Positions 27,467-36,541 are shown, counted from the first letter of the stretch. The stretch: 64,000 bases of DNA from Gammaproteobacteria bacterium (GCA_030429735.1 JAUIET010000008.1:138726-202725), one strand, 5' to 3'. The notes: generated by a model from the sequence alone, not told the origin. Numbers and translations: made by a program.

Positions 27467-28702
27467 TCAGACTCTCTCTATGATAATGGCCGGTGCCATG
27501 CCGCCCGCAGCGCACATAGTGACCAGGCCACGCCGCAGGTCACGCCGTTCCAATTCGTCCAGCAGCGTGCCAATGAGTACCGAGCCGGTTGCGCCAATCG
27601 GGTGCCCCAGCGCCATTGCGCCACCGTTCACGTTTACCTTGTCGCGGTCCAGATTGAGGTCGCGTATGAATTTCTCGGCCACCACTGAAAAAGCTTCGTT
27701 GATCTCAAAAAGATCGATGTCATCTATGCTCAGACCCGCTTTCGCTAATACTTTTTTAGCCGCTGGTACAGGGGCATTAAGCATCAATGTCGGGCAATCA
27801 CCTATGTTGGCGGTTGCAACAATTCGTGCTCTTGGCTTCATACCGTGCGCTTCTGCGTACTTGGGTGAAGCCAGCAACAGGGCAGCGGCGCCATCTACAA
27901 CGCCTGACGAATTTCCGGCGTGGTGCATGAACTGAATGTCTACATCGGGGTATTTCTGCAGTATCAAGCCGCGATAGGTCGTGCCTTTGTCATCAAGAGG
28001 GTAGTCGGCCATTGCTTCGAAGGACGCCTTTAGTTGCGACAGGCCTTCCATTGTGGTGCCTGGTCTCGGGAATTCTTCCTTGTCCAGCGCGAGACTGCCG
28101 TCTTCGTGATAAACCGGTACCAGGCTTTTATCAAAATAGCCGTTTTCAATGGCGTGCGCAGCACGTTGTTGGCTAACCAGGGCGAGGGCGTCTACATCCT
28201 CGCGCGTGATGCCTTCCATGGTTGCAATCGTATCTGCGCAAACGCCCTGATTGGACTGCGGGTGTTTAGCTCGCAAGCGTTCATTGCCATTATCCATGAA
28301 CGGCGACTGCGACTCGGCCATTTTGCCGTACATAGACATCATTTCAGTACCACCGGCCACTACCAGATCTTCCATGCCAGACATAATGGATGCAGCTGCC
28401 AGATTAACGGATGTGATGCCTGAACCACAGAATCGGTCCAGTGTTACCGCACTGGAGCGAATGTCATAGCCTGCGTCCAGGGCTGCCATGCGGCCAAGGT
28501 CGCCGCCTTGCTGGCCGCGTTGCGTGCTGGTACCCCAGATTATGTCTTCAACATCGGCCGTGTTCAGATCGTTTCGTTCGGCAATTGCCTTGAGCACAGT
28601 GGCACCGAGCTGTTGCGGATGTATGTCGGCTAGAGCGCCCTTGCCAATTTTGCCAATGCCTCTCGGTGTACGACAGGCATCAATAATCCATGCTTCACTC
28701 AT
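27467..28702 (-). CDS. Acetyl-CoA C-acyltransferase (thiolase)
   Basis: 411 residues. VTLDRFCGSGITSVNLAAASI carries the acyl-accepting Cys near residue 89, NVNGGAMALGHPIGATGS has the catalytic His, and VTMCAAGGMAPA near the C-terminus has the second Cys. This is a complete thiolase active site, cleaving 3-ketoacyl-CoA with CoA or running in the condensing direction. The start at ATG 28702 gives the family N-terminus MSEAWIIDACRTPRG with AGAA upstream; 45 further in-frame codons upstream are unlikely to be translated. The gene fits the beta-oxidation set on the same strand. Element 2 begins about 150 bp upstream. Confidence 0.95.
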   Translation of the reverse strand: MSEAWIIDACRTPRGIGKIGKGALADIHPQQLGATVLKAIAERNDLNTADVEDIIWGTSTQRGQQGGDLGRMAALDAGYDIRSSAVTLDRFCGSGITSVNLAAASIMSGMEDLVVAGGTEMMSMYGKMAESQSPFMDNGNERLRAKHPQSNQGVCADTIATMEGITREDVDALALVSQQRAAHAIENGYFDKSLVPVYHEDGSLALDKEEFPRPGTTMEGLSQLKASFEAMADYPLDDKGTTYRGLILQKYPDVDIQFMHHAGNSSGVVDGAAALLLASPKYAEAHGMKPRARIVATANIGDCPTLMLNAPVPAAKKVLAKAGLSIDDIDLFEINEAFSVVAEKFIRDLNLDRDKVNVNGGAMALGHPIGATGSVLIGTLLDELERRDLRRGLVTMCAAGGMAPAIIIERV

Positions 28703-28849
28703 AGGGTTCTCCAGTTTGACAGTGATTGCGTGTGAAAATTCAGGCGGTGATTCTACCGGAGTTAAGGCGCCACTTACAGTACAGCCGACAAACGCAGGCA
28801 AGCCCGCACTATTGACGCTTTCGCTTTGCGCGTTCATGCATAATGCGGG

Positions 28850-29153
28850 CTAGTGTCCCTTACCATAAGTTCGTACCATTTAGCCCGTCATTCGAGGCCT
28901 CCAGCGAGGCGAACTCTGCAGTGAATACCCAAAACACTCGCGTCGCTCGCGGGGCAGGCTCTAGCGGGCTCTATTCGCAAAGAGTCCAACGAAGCTGGAG
29001 GCCTCGAATGGCGGGCCCTCCGGGAGCCAGCACAATGGCGTTCTTCGTTGTTGTGTCCCTTGCCAATAGAGTCGATATTCCCTGCGGAACACGCCTAGAA
29101 GAACGCCATTGTGCTGGCTCTAAATGGTACGAACTTATGGTAAGGGACACTAG
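28850..29153. mobile_element. MITE-like element 2: perfect 34-bp TIRs with CTAG ends and two internal hairpins
   Basis: This fills most of the 506-bp gap between the divergent thiolase and crotonase genes. Perfect 34-bp inverted repeats lie at 28850-28883 and 29120-29153, each ending outward in CTAG. Two hairpins follow each other inside. Arms 28884-28905 and 28994-29015 are 22 bp with one mismatch. Arms 29024-29046 and 29098-29120 are 23 bp and perfect, and this hairpin spans 97 bp. The design matches element 1 (3057-3327), but the sequences differ. No transposase is encoded. An open frame happens to run through it into the crotonase gene, which could mislead gene finders. It probably lies upstream of, or within, the promoters of both neighbours. 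Confidence 0.82.
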
Positions 29154-29208
29154 GCACTTGTGCACTCAGTTCTTAACAGCTCAGCAGCAGATCTGTAGAA
29201 TGCGCCGC

Positions 29209-29976
29209 ATGATAAATCATGCCCCCACTGTTATTTTCGAAAGCTCAGGTTCTGTTGCGCGGGTTACTCTGAACGTGCCGCAGCGTCACAACTCCCTCGG
29301 CGCGACCGAAATTGAGCTTCTCGAAGATAGTTTTAGGCAGATTGAAGCTGATTCGGATCTGCGAGTACTGTTGCTTACCGGGGCCGGCGAGCGCACCTTT
29401 TGTGCCGGTGCTGCATTGGATCAGTTGTCGTCCGGTGAGATAAGCCCTGACGCATTTGCACATATGACCAAGCAGCTGAGAACCCTGAGTGTACCGACCG
29501 TGTGTGCGCTCAACGGTAGCGTGTACGGCGGCGGTTGTGAGGTTGTGTTGAGTTGTGATTTTCGGTTTGGTGGAGATGGATTGCGGGCCTTTATTCCCGC
29601 CGCCAAATTCGGCCTGTGTTACCCACCCAGTGGTATCGAGCGTCTGGTAACCACACTGGGTCTTGGCAATGCGCAGAAATTTCTGTTGGCCGCTGAAGAG
29701 TTCAACACCGGGCAGCTGCTGCAGATGGGGTTTCTGACCCATGCGAGCAATGGGCAGTCGGCACTTGCAGACGCCGAACACTACGCACAGCGTCTTTCCG
29801 GTTTGGCACCACTGGCGTTGCGCGCTATGAAAGAAATCAGCGCTCAGGCCGCCAGAGGAGGCGTTGCTGACGAACATGCTGAAGCGCTGGCGGCATTGTG
29901 CAGCGATTCAAATGATTTACAGGAAGGCTTGTTAGCTGCCAAGCAAAAACGGGCACCTGTGTTCAGTGGTAAATGA
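29209..29976 (+). CDS. Crotonase family protein lacking both hydratase glutamates
   Basis: 255 residues from ATG 29209 (ATG 29200 would add three). FCAGAALDQLSSG and LNGSVYGGGCEVVLSCDF give the oxyanion-hole regions. At the two hydratase positions, eye alignment gives Ala (FIPAAKFG) and Leu (NAQKFLLAAEE) instead of Glu144 and Glu164, so classical hydration is doubtful. Isomerase, decarboxylase or thioesterase-like crotonase chemistry is possible. The long open frame extending upstream to 28843 crosses the repeat element and is not expected to be translated. The YkgJ-type gene follows after 20 bp. Confidence 0.85.
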   Translation: MINHAPTVIFESSGSVARVTLNVPQRHNSLGATEIELLEDSFRQIEADSDLRVLLLTGAGERTFCAGAALDQLSSGEISPDAFAHMTKQLRTLSVPTVCALNGSVYGGGCEVVLSCDFRFGGDGLRAFIPAAKFGLCYPPSGIERLVTTLGLGNAQKFLLAAEEFNTGQLLQMGFLTHASNGQSALADAEHYAQRLSGLAPLALRAMKEISAQAARGGVADEHAEALAALCSDSNDLQEGLLAAKQKRAPVFSGK

Positions 29977-29996
29977 GTGGTTGATAGAAGAATCTT

Positions 29997-30425
29997 ATGA
30001 CTGATGTATCAGAAGTGATTGAAGTGCTGCCGGTGGCGGATTTTGAAGCTGACAATACCTGTGGGCAATGCAGCAAGTCTCTATGTTGCCGGTATATTAC
30101 CGTACCGGTTGATACGCCTCGAAGCATGCGCGAATACGATGACCTGTTGTGGATGGTCAGTCATCGCGGAGTCAGAGTGTACCGTGATGTGGATGGCTGG
30201 GGTGTGCAGACCATGAACAGCTGCGAGCATCTGCTGCCGGGCGGTGGCTGCGGTATTTACGAGACACGGCCAATAGTCTGCCGCGAGCATTCCAACGAGG
30301 ATTGCGAATTTGTACGCGAAGAAGACGACTCTGTGCTGGAGTTTAACAATTACGCAAGTCTGGATGAGTATTGCCGCAAGAAATTCAAAAGCTGGGATAA
30401 ACGCTTCAAGCTGGAAGGGGTGTAG
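29997..30425 (+). CDS. YkgJ family cysteine-cluster protein
   Basis: 142 residues. CGQCSKSLCCRYITVP near the N-terminus, CEHLLPGGGCGIYETRPIVCREH in the middle, and further Cys residues (EDCEF, YCRKKF) make the YkgJ-type CxxC..C cluster thought to bind zinc or an iron-sulfur centre. The function is unknown in most bacteria. It lies 20 bp after the crotonase on the same strand and converges with the flavin monooxygenase gene, leaving only 7 bp between the two stops. Confidence 0.88.
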   Translation: MTDVSEVIEVLPVADFEADNTCGQCSKSLCCRYITVPVDTPRSMREYDDLLWMVSHRGVRVYRDVDGWGVQTMNSCEHLLPGGGCGIYETRPIVCREHSNEDCEFVREEDDSVLEFNNYASLDEYCRKKFKSWDKRFKLEGV

Positions 30426-30432
30426 CCAGTTA

Positions 30433-31911
30433 TCAACTTTCTTCCAGGGCCATGGTCGACGGCTTATTGGTCGCGACGGTGGGATCTGTTGTTTGTTCAG
30501 CGCTTGGTTCAGAATGGGGCTTGCTGATGCGCGAGATGTTTTTAACAGCCAGGCCAACACCGTTCAACATCGGTGCTGGTTTATTCGCACGCTGCTTCGC
30601 CTGTTGTCGAATCTTTTCCAGTATTTTCCGGTAAGCTGGTGCGTCCACCTGCATGGTGTGGCGCGATGAGTCAAGGTAACGTGTATGCATTGCCACCCGT
30701 TCCTGTTCCATCTCGTCCAGCATTTCCTCCAGTGGCGGCAATTTTAAGTCGCCGCGTATGACATCGGCCGCGAGTTTGGCTTGTTGCTCCGCCAATGGCA
30801 TCACCGCGCCCAGAGGCTGCATCAAACCAATAAAAAACAAATTATCTATACCGGGCTTTACAAGCCGCTGCCACAGCGGCAGATCATTGCCTGGCGCGGC
30901 AATAAAGTCAGGGTCAAAAAACGGGAAGGTGACTTTATAGCCCGTTGCGTAGATGACGACGTCAGCGTCAACTTCGCTGCCGTCACTGAATCGAACGCGG
31001 TTGCCTTTTAACTCGCTGATCGCAGGTTTGGCAATCACGTCGCCATTGTCAATTTTGTCGTAGATGTATTGGCTGATAGTCGGGTGAGTTTGCAGGGCAC
31101 GGTGTTTTGGTTTCGCCAATCCATGTGATTGCGGGCTTCCGTGCGTGAGCCGCATTAAAAACTCGGTGATTCTGGTCATCAGGCGCCACGGTACGTCCCA
31201 CTGAGCCTGCTGATCAAGAGGCTTGCCAAACAGGTAACGCGGCAGTACCCATGCTGTTGTTCTGATGCCCATGTACACAGTATTGTCCAAACTCGGCTGG
31301 CTAAGTTCGCAGGCTAAATCCATGGCTGAATTGCCCATACCCAGAATAACGATGTTCTTCCCAGTCAGGTCAATCGGGTCGTAAGGGCTGATGTAAGAAT
31401 GCGAGTGCATAACCAGGCCGTTAAAGTCGCCTGGTAAAGGTGGTTGTGGCCACTGGGGGTCCCAGTGGTGGCCATTGGCAACTACCAGGTGCTCATAGTG
31501 GCGCGTGTCACCATTGCTTAATGTGACCGACCACAGGCCGGTCGCTGAACGTTCACAATGCTCCACCGCTGTGTTGAATTGGACGTGTTCGCGCAAGTTA
31601 AACGCGTCCATGTAGTCGTTGAAATAGCGGGCGATTAAACGGTGGTCGGGGTAGTCCGGATAATCTTCCGGCATTGGGTAGTCTGCGTATTCCATCATTT
31701 GTCTGGAGGTGTTGATACGCAGTGATTCGTAGGCGGCTGATACACCATTACTGTTATTGATGGTCCAGTTTCCGCCAATGTCTCCACCCGCTTCAAAGCA
31801 ATCGAAACTGATTTTGCGGTCAGCCATGGCTTTAACGGCCGGCATTCCTGAGGAGCCACAGCCAATAATGCAGACTTGTTTAACTGTTGCCTGATTTACC
31901 GTATTTGTCAT
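30433..31911 (-). CDS. Flavin-containing monooxygenase
   Basis: 492 residues from ATG 31911. The FAD loop is CIIGCGSSGMPAVKAM near residue 16, the FMO signature FNGLVMHSHSYISP contains the FxGxxxHxxxY-like motif near residue 145, and the NADPH loop NIVILGMGNSAMDLACE follows near residue 170. A later ATGYKVTFPFFDPD segment matches FMO and Baeyer-Villiger-type enzymes. Such enzymes oxygenate nitrogen, sulfur or ketone groups with NADPH and O2. The N-terminal extension in the longer open frame (33 codons) is not needed. The substrate is unknown; context suggests oxidation of a lipid or steroid-like compound. Confidence 0.9.
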   Translation of the reverse strand: MTNTVNQATVKQVCIIGCGSSGMPAVKAMADRKISFDCFEAGGDIGGNWTINNSNGVSAAYESLRINTSRQMMEYADYPMPEDYPDYPDHRLIARYFNDYMDAFNLREHVQFNTAVEHCERSATGLWSVTLSNGDTRHYEHLVVANGHHWDPQWPQPPLPGDFNGLVMHSHSYISPYDPIDLTGKNIVILGMGNSAMDLACELSQPSLDNTVYMGIRTTAWVLPRYLFGKPLDQQAQWDVPWRLMTRITEFLMRLTHGSPQSHGLAKPKHRALQTHPTISQYIYDKIDNGDVIAKPAISELKGNRVRFSDGSEVDADVVIYATGYKVTFPFFDPDFIAAPGNDLPLWQRLVKPGIDNLFFIGLMQPLGAVMPLAEQQAKLAADVIRGDLKLPPLEEMLDEMEQERVAMHTRYLDSSRHTMQVDAPAYRKILEKIRQQAKQRANKPAPMLNGVGLAVKNISRISKPHSEPSAEQTTDPTVATNKPSTMALEES

Positions 31912-32180
31912 CCAGTGCCCTGCTGCTGATCCCTTGTTCGAGGCTTGCCGCGACTGAATCCCGAGCGCCATACAAGCTAATAGTGTGACACAGCTAACGC
32001 TGTTTACCAATGCTGAGTGGCTGACCGAAGGCAGGTAATTGTGCAGCGGTTATGTGTGGCACGTGATTCGCTGCACAAACTCGTAAAAGCACGCTGGATA
32101 AGCCCGTAGCGGCGTGTATATTAAGGCTGCACTCCTGAGTATCGGCTTGGGCAGGTGCGTGTTAAATCGAGGCGTAGTCT

Positions 32181-32600
32181 ATGGGTAGTGGTCATGAAAT
32201 CCCGGCAAACTTGTTGCGAAGTTGTTTGCTTGCCGAGGTTCCAGCCAGTACTTTTCATTCTGATACCCCGCGTCAGGCACCGTGGTTTTCCGAATACAAT
32301 GTGGCGGCCTGGCTGGGCTTCAGGTATCCGATCACAGGTGCTGTTGGCATACTTTTGGAATACACTGACCAGCAGGGCGAGCACAGCCTGGTAGTGGATG
32401 AGTGCAGCGCGGCGGATGGACTTCAGTTGATGTTAAGCGGTCGCGTGCAAGTGCATGCCAGCGGGCGAATCAAGCGTATGTCAGTACGCTGTTGTGGTAT
32501 CGATAATACCGCCTCAGTGAGGGTTGACGAGCTGTTTGTTCAGCGTGTGGAAGAAAGCGCGGCCTTGCTAAGAAGGGCCAAATTTGCATCAAATTTCTAG
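32181..32600 (+). CDS. Hypothetical protein
   Basis: 139 residues; I do not recognise the family. The protein is soluble with no signal peptide. Its middle has WFSEYNVAAWLGFRYPITGAV and LLEYTDQQGEHSLVVDE, then a strand-rich C-terminal half (LMLSGRVQVHASGRIKRMSV). A GAGG box lies upstream of the ATG. The stop codon TAG is part of the CTAG that begins the lone copy of the element 1 end. It converges with tesA. Coding is supported by length, ribosome-binding site and sensible composition, but not by a known domain. Confidence 0.6.
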   Translation: MGSGHEIPANLLRSCLLAEVPASTFHSDTPRQAPWFSEYNVAAWLGFRYPITGAVGILLEYTDQQGEHSLVVDECSAADGLQLMLSGRVQVHASGRIKRMSVRCCGIDNTASVRVDELFVQRVEESAALLRRAKFASNF

Positions 32601-32630
32601 TGTAGCTCTGAAAAATACCCAATGCCTCTG
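32597..32630 (+). repeat. Lone end of MITE-like element 1
   Basis: CTAG at 32597-32600 is followed by three differing bases and then 27 bases (32604-32630) identical to 3064-3090 of element 1. No matching partner end is found nearby, so it is a solo or decayed copy. As in element 1, CTAG overlaps a TAG stop codon. It fills the 37-bp space between two convergent genes. Confidence 0.75.
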
Positions 32631-32637
32631 CAGCGCC

Positions 32638-33330
32638 TTAGTGAGCGCTGGTTCTCTGCAGCGATTTGCCGCATACAGTATCGGGTAAGCGAGACAGTAC
32701 ATTGTCCAGGATAAGCGGCTGTGCCTCCAGGTTCGGGTGAATGCCGTCAGCCTGCATAAGGTCTGAGTCGCGGCCTATTCCTTCCAGCAAAAATGGCAGC
32801 AGCTCAAGCCCATATTGCTCGGCCAACTCAGCGTAGGTCTGATGGAACAATTGGCCATACCTCGGCCCGTAATTCGGCGGAATGTGCATACCCAGTAAAT
32901 AGACCTGGCTGCCACTGTCCAGTGCCTGTTTGGTAATACTTTCCAGGTTTTGCTTCATTCGAGCAATCGGGTAGCCGCGAAGCCCATCGTTTCCACCTAA
33001 CTCAACAATCAGCAGACGGGGTTTATGTCGCTTCAGCAGATCAGCAATTCTCCGCACACCGCCTGCGGTGGTCTCGCCACTGATGCTCGCGTTAACAAAT
33101 GTCAGCCCCTTGTCCGCCAGGTGCTGACCCAGGCCGGCGGCCCAGCTTTTGTCTTCGGCAACGCCATAACCGGCGCCGATACTATCACCCAGTAATAGTA
33201 CCGTGCCCTCACACGTGGCCGCCTCGCTATAATGCGCAACCAGCAGTAAAGGCAAAGTGATCGCGAACAGGATTGCCGCCGTAACAGAAACTGAACCGCG
33301 TTGGCGTAGCGCTGACGGTCGGGTCTGCAT
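32638..33330 (-). CDS. tesA: Arylesterase / acyl-CoA thioesterase I, SGNH hydrolase
   Basis: 230 residues. A signal peptide (VTAAILFAITLPLLLVAHYSEA) leads into LLLGDSIGAGYG (block I with the nucleophile Ser), GGNDGLRG (block III) and ADGIHPNLEAQ (block V with Asp and His). This is the TesA/lysophospholipase L1 family, a periplasmic esterase and thioesterase. The start at ATG 33330 has a strong GGAG box; an earlier ATG at 33357 would overlap the divergent ABC gene. The 17-bp gap to ybbA, read in opposite directions, matches the tesA/ybbAP neighbourhood of E. coli. Confidence 0.9.
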   Translation of the reverse strand: MQTRPSALRQRGSVSVTAAILFAITLPLLLVAHYSEAATCEGTVLLLGDSIGAGYGVAEDKSWAAGLGQHLADKGLTFVNASISGETTAGGVRRIADLLKRHKPRLLIVELGGNDGLRGYPIARMKQNLESITKQALDSGSQVYLLGMHIPPNYGPRYGQLFHQTYAELAEQYGLELLPFLLEGIGRDSDLMQADGIHPNLEAQPLILDNVLSRLPDTVCGKSLQRTSAH

Positions 33331-33347
33331 CGAAACTCCGAGCTTAT

Positions 33348-34025
33348 ATGATTTCATCTCATCATCTTACAAAATCCGTGCCTAGCCATGAAGGCGTTTT
33401 ACATATTTTACGGGATGTCAGTTTTTCGATAGACAAGGGCGAATCTGTGGCGATCGTGGGTGCTTCTGGTTCGGGCAAGACCACCTTGCTTAGTTTGCTG
33501 GCCGGCCTGGACACGCCAAGCTCAGGTACGGTGCATCTCAATGGTACAGAAATCACGGCACTTGATGAGGACCAGCGTGCGGCCGTGAGGGCCGACAATG
33601 TGGGTTTTGTGTTTCAGTCGTTCCAGTTGCTGCCCAGTTTGACGGCACTTGAGAACGTCATGTTGCCTGCCGAACTCAAACGCCTGGAAAATCCCACTGA
33701 ATTGGCACAGCACTACCTTCAGCGCGTGGGTCTTGCCGATCGCGTGACTCATTATCCGAGACAATTGTCCGGCGGTGAGCAGCAGCGAGTAGCAATTGCG
33801 CGTGCGTTTGCATCTCATGCCCCGATTTTATTTGCAGATGAACCGACCGGTAATCTGGATGCTCGAACCGGAGCGAAAGTGATCGATTTACTGTTTGAGT
33901 TGAATCAAGAGCAAGATAGAACGCTGGTTCTGGTGACCCACGAGCAGCGACTGGCTGACCGATGTGGCAGGGTGATCGAGCTTAGTGCCGGTGCCGTGGT
34001 AGCAGACCAGAGCCAAATCGTATGA
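33348..34025 (+). CDS. ybbA: ABC transporter ATP-binding protein (YbbA type)
   Basis: 225 residues. Walker A is GASGSGKTT near residue 40, the Q-loop lies in VFQSFQLLPSLTALENVMLP, the signature is LSGGEQQRVAIARA near residue 143, and Walker B with the catalytic Glu is ILFADEPTGNLD. The sequence belongs to the LolD/MacB/YbbA group that pairs with FtsX-like permeases. The next gene, ybbP, overlaps by 4 nt, so the two form one transporter. In E. coli the same pair is divergent from tesA, as here. The natural substrate is uncertain. Confidence 0.92.
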   Translation: MISSHHLTKSVPSHEGVLHILRDVSFSIDKGESVAIVGASGSGKTTLLSLLAGLDTPSSGTVHLNGTEITALDEDQRAAVRADNVGFVFQSFQLLPSLTALENVMLPAELKRLENPTELAQHYLQRVGLADRVTHYPRQLSGGEQQRVAIARAFASHAPILFADEPTGNLDARTGAKVIDLLFELNQEQDRTLVLVTHEQRLADRCGRVIELSAGAVVADQSQIV

Positions 34026-36541
34026 GCCGGTTCATGTTGGGCTTGCGGTTGTTGGCGCGCGATTGGCGCGGCGGCGAGCTTGGTCTGTTGTTGGCGGCAT
34101 TGACTGTAGCGGTCACCATCGTTGTGTCTATTGCTTTATTTGTGGATCGCATTCAGGGCGCCATTCTGGCTGAAAGCAGTCAGTTTCTTGCCGCCGACCG
34201 TTTGCTTCGCAGCAATACGCCCATTCCGGCTGAATGGTTCGCGCTTGCTGAAGAGGAGGGCCTGGAGCACGCTCATGTAATGCATTTCCCAACCATGGCA
34301 TTTGCTGGCGACGAACTGCAATTGGTTGCCGTCAAAGCGGCGGATTCGGCTTACCCGTTGCTGGGTGAATTGGAGATCAGGTCTAGCGGCTCCAATGGCG
34401 TTACTCAAAAAGTGAAAACGGGGCCGCCAGCGGGAGAGGTATGGGTTGCGCCGCGCTTACTGCCACTGTTGCAGCTGTCAGTGGGCGACAACTTGTCCAT
34501 TGGTGAAGCAGAACTGCGTATTTCAGGCCTGGTTTTGCGTGAACCGGATGCGGGCTTTAGCGTGTTTTCGTACGGTCCGCGGGTGTTGATGAATGTTGCC
34601 GATATTCCCGGTTCTGCGATTATTCAACCCGGCAGTCGGGTGCAGCACAATTTGTTGGTAACCGGCGACACGTCCGATCTTGAACGTTGGGCGCAGCGCA
34701 TGAAAGACAAACTGCAGGCCGAGCAGAGTATTCTTGGCGTCAGGGAAAGCCAACCCAGGCTGGCGAGGTCAATCAATCGCGCTGAGCGTTTTTTGCTGCT
34801 GGCCGGCAGTATGGGGGTGGTGCTGGCCGGTGTTGCTATCGCAATTGCCAGCCGACGCTACACGGAACGCCACTATGACTATGTGGGCATTCTGAAAAGC
34901 CTGGGTGCCAGCTCACAAACGGTTCTAACAATGTATCTCAGTCACTTGCTGCTGCTCTGCCTGTGTGGCGTGGTGCTGGGCAGTGCGCTGGGATGGGTGT
35001 TGCATGGTGTGGCTATTAACAGCATCCGCAGTCTGTTACTTGTTGAACTGCCGCCGGCAGACATTGCCGCGGTCTGGTTAGGTGCAGTGACAGCATTCAT
35101 CAGCTTTTTCGCATTTGCGTGCCCGGCTTTGCTTCATTTGCAGAAAGTAGCGCCAATGCGCGTATTGCGCCGCGATCTGGGTACGCCTGATTTTAACAGT
35201 CGGCTGGTGCTTTATCTCGGGATTGCAGGCTTGCTGCTGCTGATATACGTGTATTCCGGCAGTGTTCAAATTACCTTGTTTCTGACACTGGGAGTAGGGG
35301 CTATTGCGGCTCTGGTATTGCTGATGACCTGGCTGCTGTTGCGTTCAGCCCCCAAGCCAGGCAGTCGAGCCGCCGAGCCAATGCGCCTGGCGATAGCCGG
35401 CATTCGGCGCAGGGCAAAACACAGCGCTCTTCAGGTGTTTGTTTTTACTGTAGTGCTGTTGTTGGTTCTAACGTTATTGTTGGCACGCAATTCGCTATTG
35501 CAGGAATGGCGTATGCAAATACCCGAGAATACGCCAAACCATTTTGTGTTGAACATTGCGCCAACAGATGTCCAGCCGCTCACTGAACTGCTCGATAGTG
35601 CCGGCTACGAACATGCCGGCATTTACCCGATGGTCAGGGCGAGCTTGACTGCGCATAACGGCAGCGTGCCTGTCAGACGCCGCACTGAAGGTGAACAGAA
35701 TAGCTCGCCCGAGCAAGCGGAAGATTCGCAGCGCAATAGAACGCGTCAGGTGCAGCTCACATGGGCGGCCGATTTGCCTGCAGACAATGAACTGGTGGAA
35801 GGCGAGTGGTGGACTGCCGACCAGCCAGGTTTGCTGTCACTGGAGCAGGAATTTGCCGAGCGATACAACATCCGCCTGGGCGACACCATCACCTTCACAA
35901 TGATCGATGCCAGCGTCGACCTCAAGGTCAGTAGTATCCGGCAACTGGATTGGGAGCGCATGCGGCCCAATTTTTTTGCGATCGCTTCGCCAGGCTCACT
36001 GCAGGATTTCGATGCGATTTACATGACCAGTTTCCATTTGCCAGACGGTGACAAGGCTTTCCTTAATTCGCTAATACGAACCGTCCCAACAGTCAGCATT
36101 ATTGAGATGGATCGAATGATCGAGCAGGTGACTCGAATTATTGACCAGGTGAGCTCTGCGGTTGAGTTAGTGTTGGGCTTGATTCTGTTGGCGGCGGCTA
36201 TAGTACTGTTCGCCAGTATTCAAACCAGTATGGACGAGCGCATGCGTGAGAGTGCGATTTTAAAAACACTGGGCGCTCGCTTGAGCTTGTTGCGCAAAAC
36301 CTTATTCTATGAATTCTTCATTCTGGGTTTACTGGCGGGCAGCCTGGCAGCGGTTGGCGCAGAGTTGATTATCGGCCTGATACAAACGCGTCTACTGGAG
36401 TTAAGTTATGAGCCACACTGGTGGGTGTTTGTTCTCGGGCCTGTGTTGGGCGCAGTGAGTGTGGTTTTGCTGGGGTTGCTGATCAGCGCAGGCAGTTTAA
36501 AAACACCACCGGCGCAAGTGTTGAGGGAGTTATCGGCCTAG
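34022..36541 (+). CDS. ybbP: ABC transporter permease with FtsX domains (YbbP type)
   Basis: 839 residues. An N-terminal helix (LLLAALTVAVTIVVSIALFV) is followed by a large periplasmic part, then helices such as AERFLLLAGSMGVVLAG (with SRRYTERHYDYVGILKSLG) and a second FtsX-type region ending in VELVLGLILLAAAIVLFASI with MDERMRESAILKTLGAR. The double FtsX architecture and the length fit YbbP-type permeases. It forms a mechanotransmission-type complex with YbbA, probably acting on lipids or lipoproteins; that is inferred from the family. Its last 12 nt overlap a small gene on the opposite strand. Confidence 0.9.
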   Translation: MSRFMLGLRLLARDWRGGELGLLLAALTVAVTIVVSIALFVDRIQGAILAESSQFLAADRLLRSNTPIPAEWFALAEEEGLEHAHVMHFPTMAFAGDELQLVAVKAADSAYPLLGELEIRSSGSNGVTQKVKTGPPAGEVWVAPRLLPLLQLSVGDNLSIGEAELRISGLVLREPDAGFSVFSYGPRVLMNVADIPGSAIIQPGSRVQHNLLVTGDTSDLERWAQRMKDKLQAEQSILGVRESQPRLARSINRAERFLLLAGSMGVVLAGVAIAIASRRYTERHYDYVGILKSLGASSQTVLTMYLSHLLLLCLCGVVLGSALGWVLHGVAINSIRSLLLVELPPADIAAVWLGAVTAFISFFAFACPALLHLQKVAPMRVLRRDLGTPDFNSRLVLYLGIAGLLLLIYVYSGSVQITLFLTLGVGAIAALVLLMTWLLLRSAPKPGSRAAEPMRLAIAGIRRRAKHSALQVFVFTVVLLLVLTLLLARNSLLQEWRMQIPENTPNHFVLNIAPTDVQPLTELLDSAGYEHAGIYPMVRASLTAHNGSVPVRRRTEGEQNSSPEQAEDSQRNRTRQVQLTWAADLPADNELVEGEWWTADQPGLLSLEQEFAERYNIRLGDTITFTMIDASVDLKVSSIRQLDWERMRPNFFAIASPGSLQDFDAIYMTSFHLPDGDKAFLNSLIRTVPTVSIIEMDRMIEQVTRIIDQVSSAVELVLGLILLAAAIVLFASIQTSMDERMRESAILKTLGARLSLLRKTLFYEFFILGLLAGSLAAVGAELIIGLIQTRLLELSYEPHWWVFVLGPVLGAVSVVLLGLLISAGSLKTPPAQVLRELSA

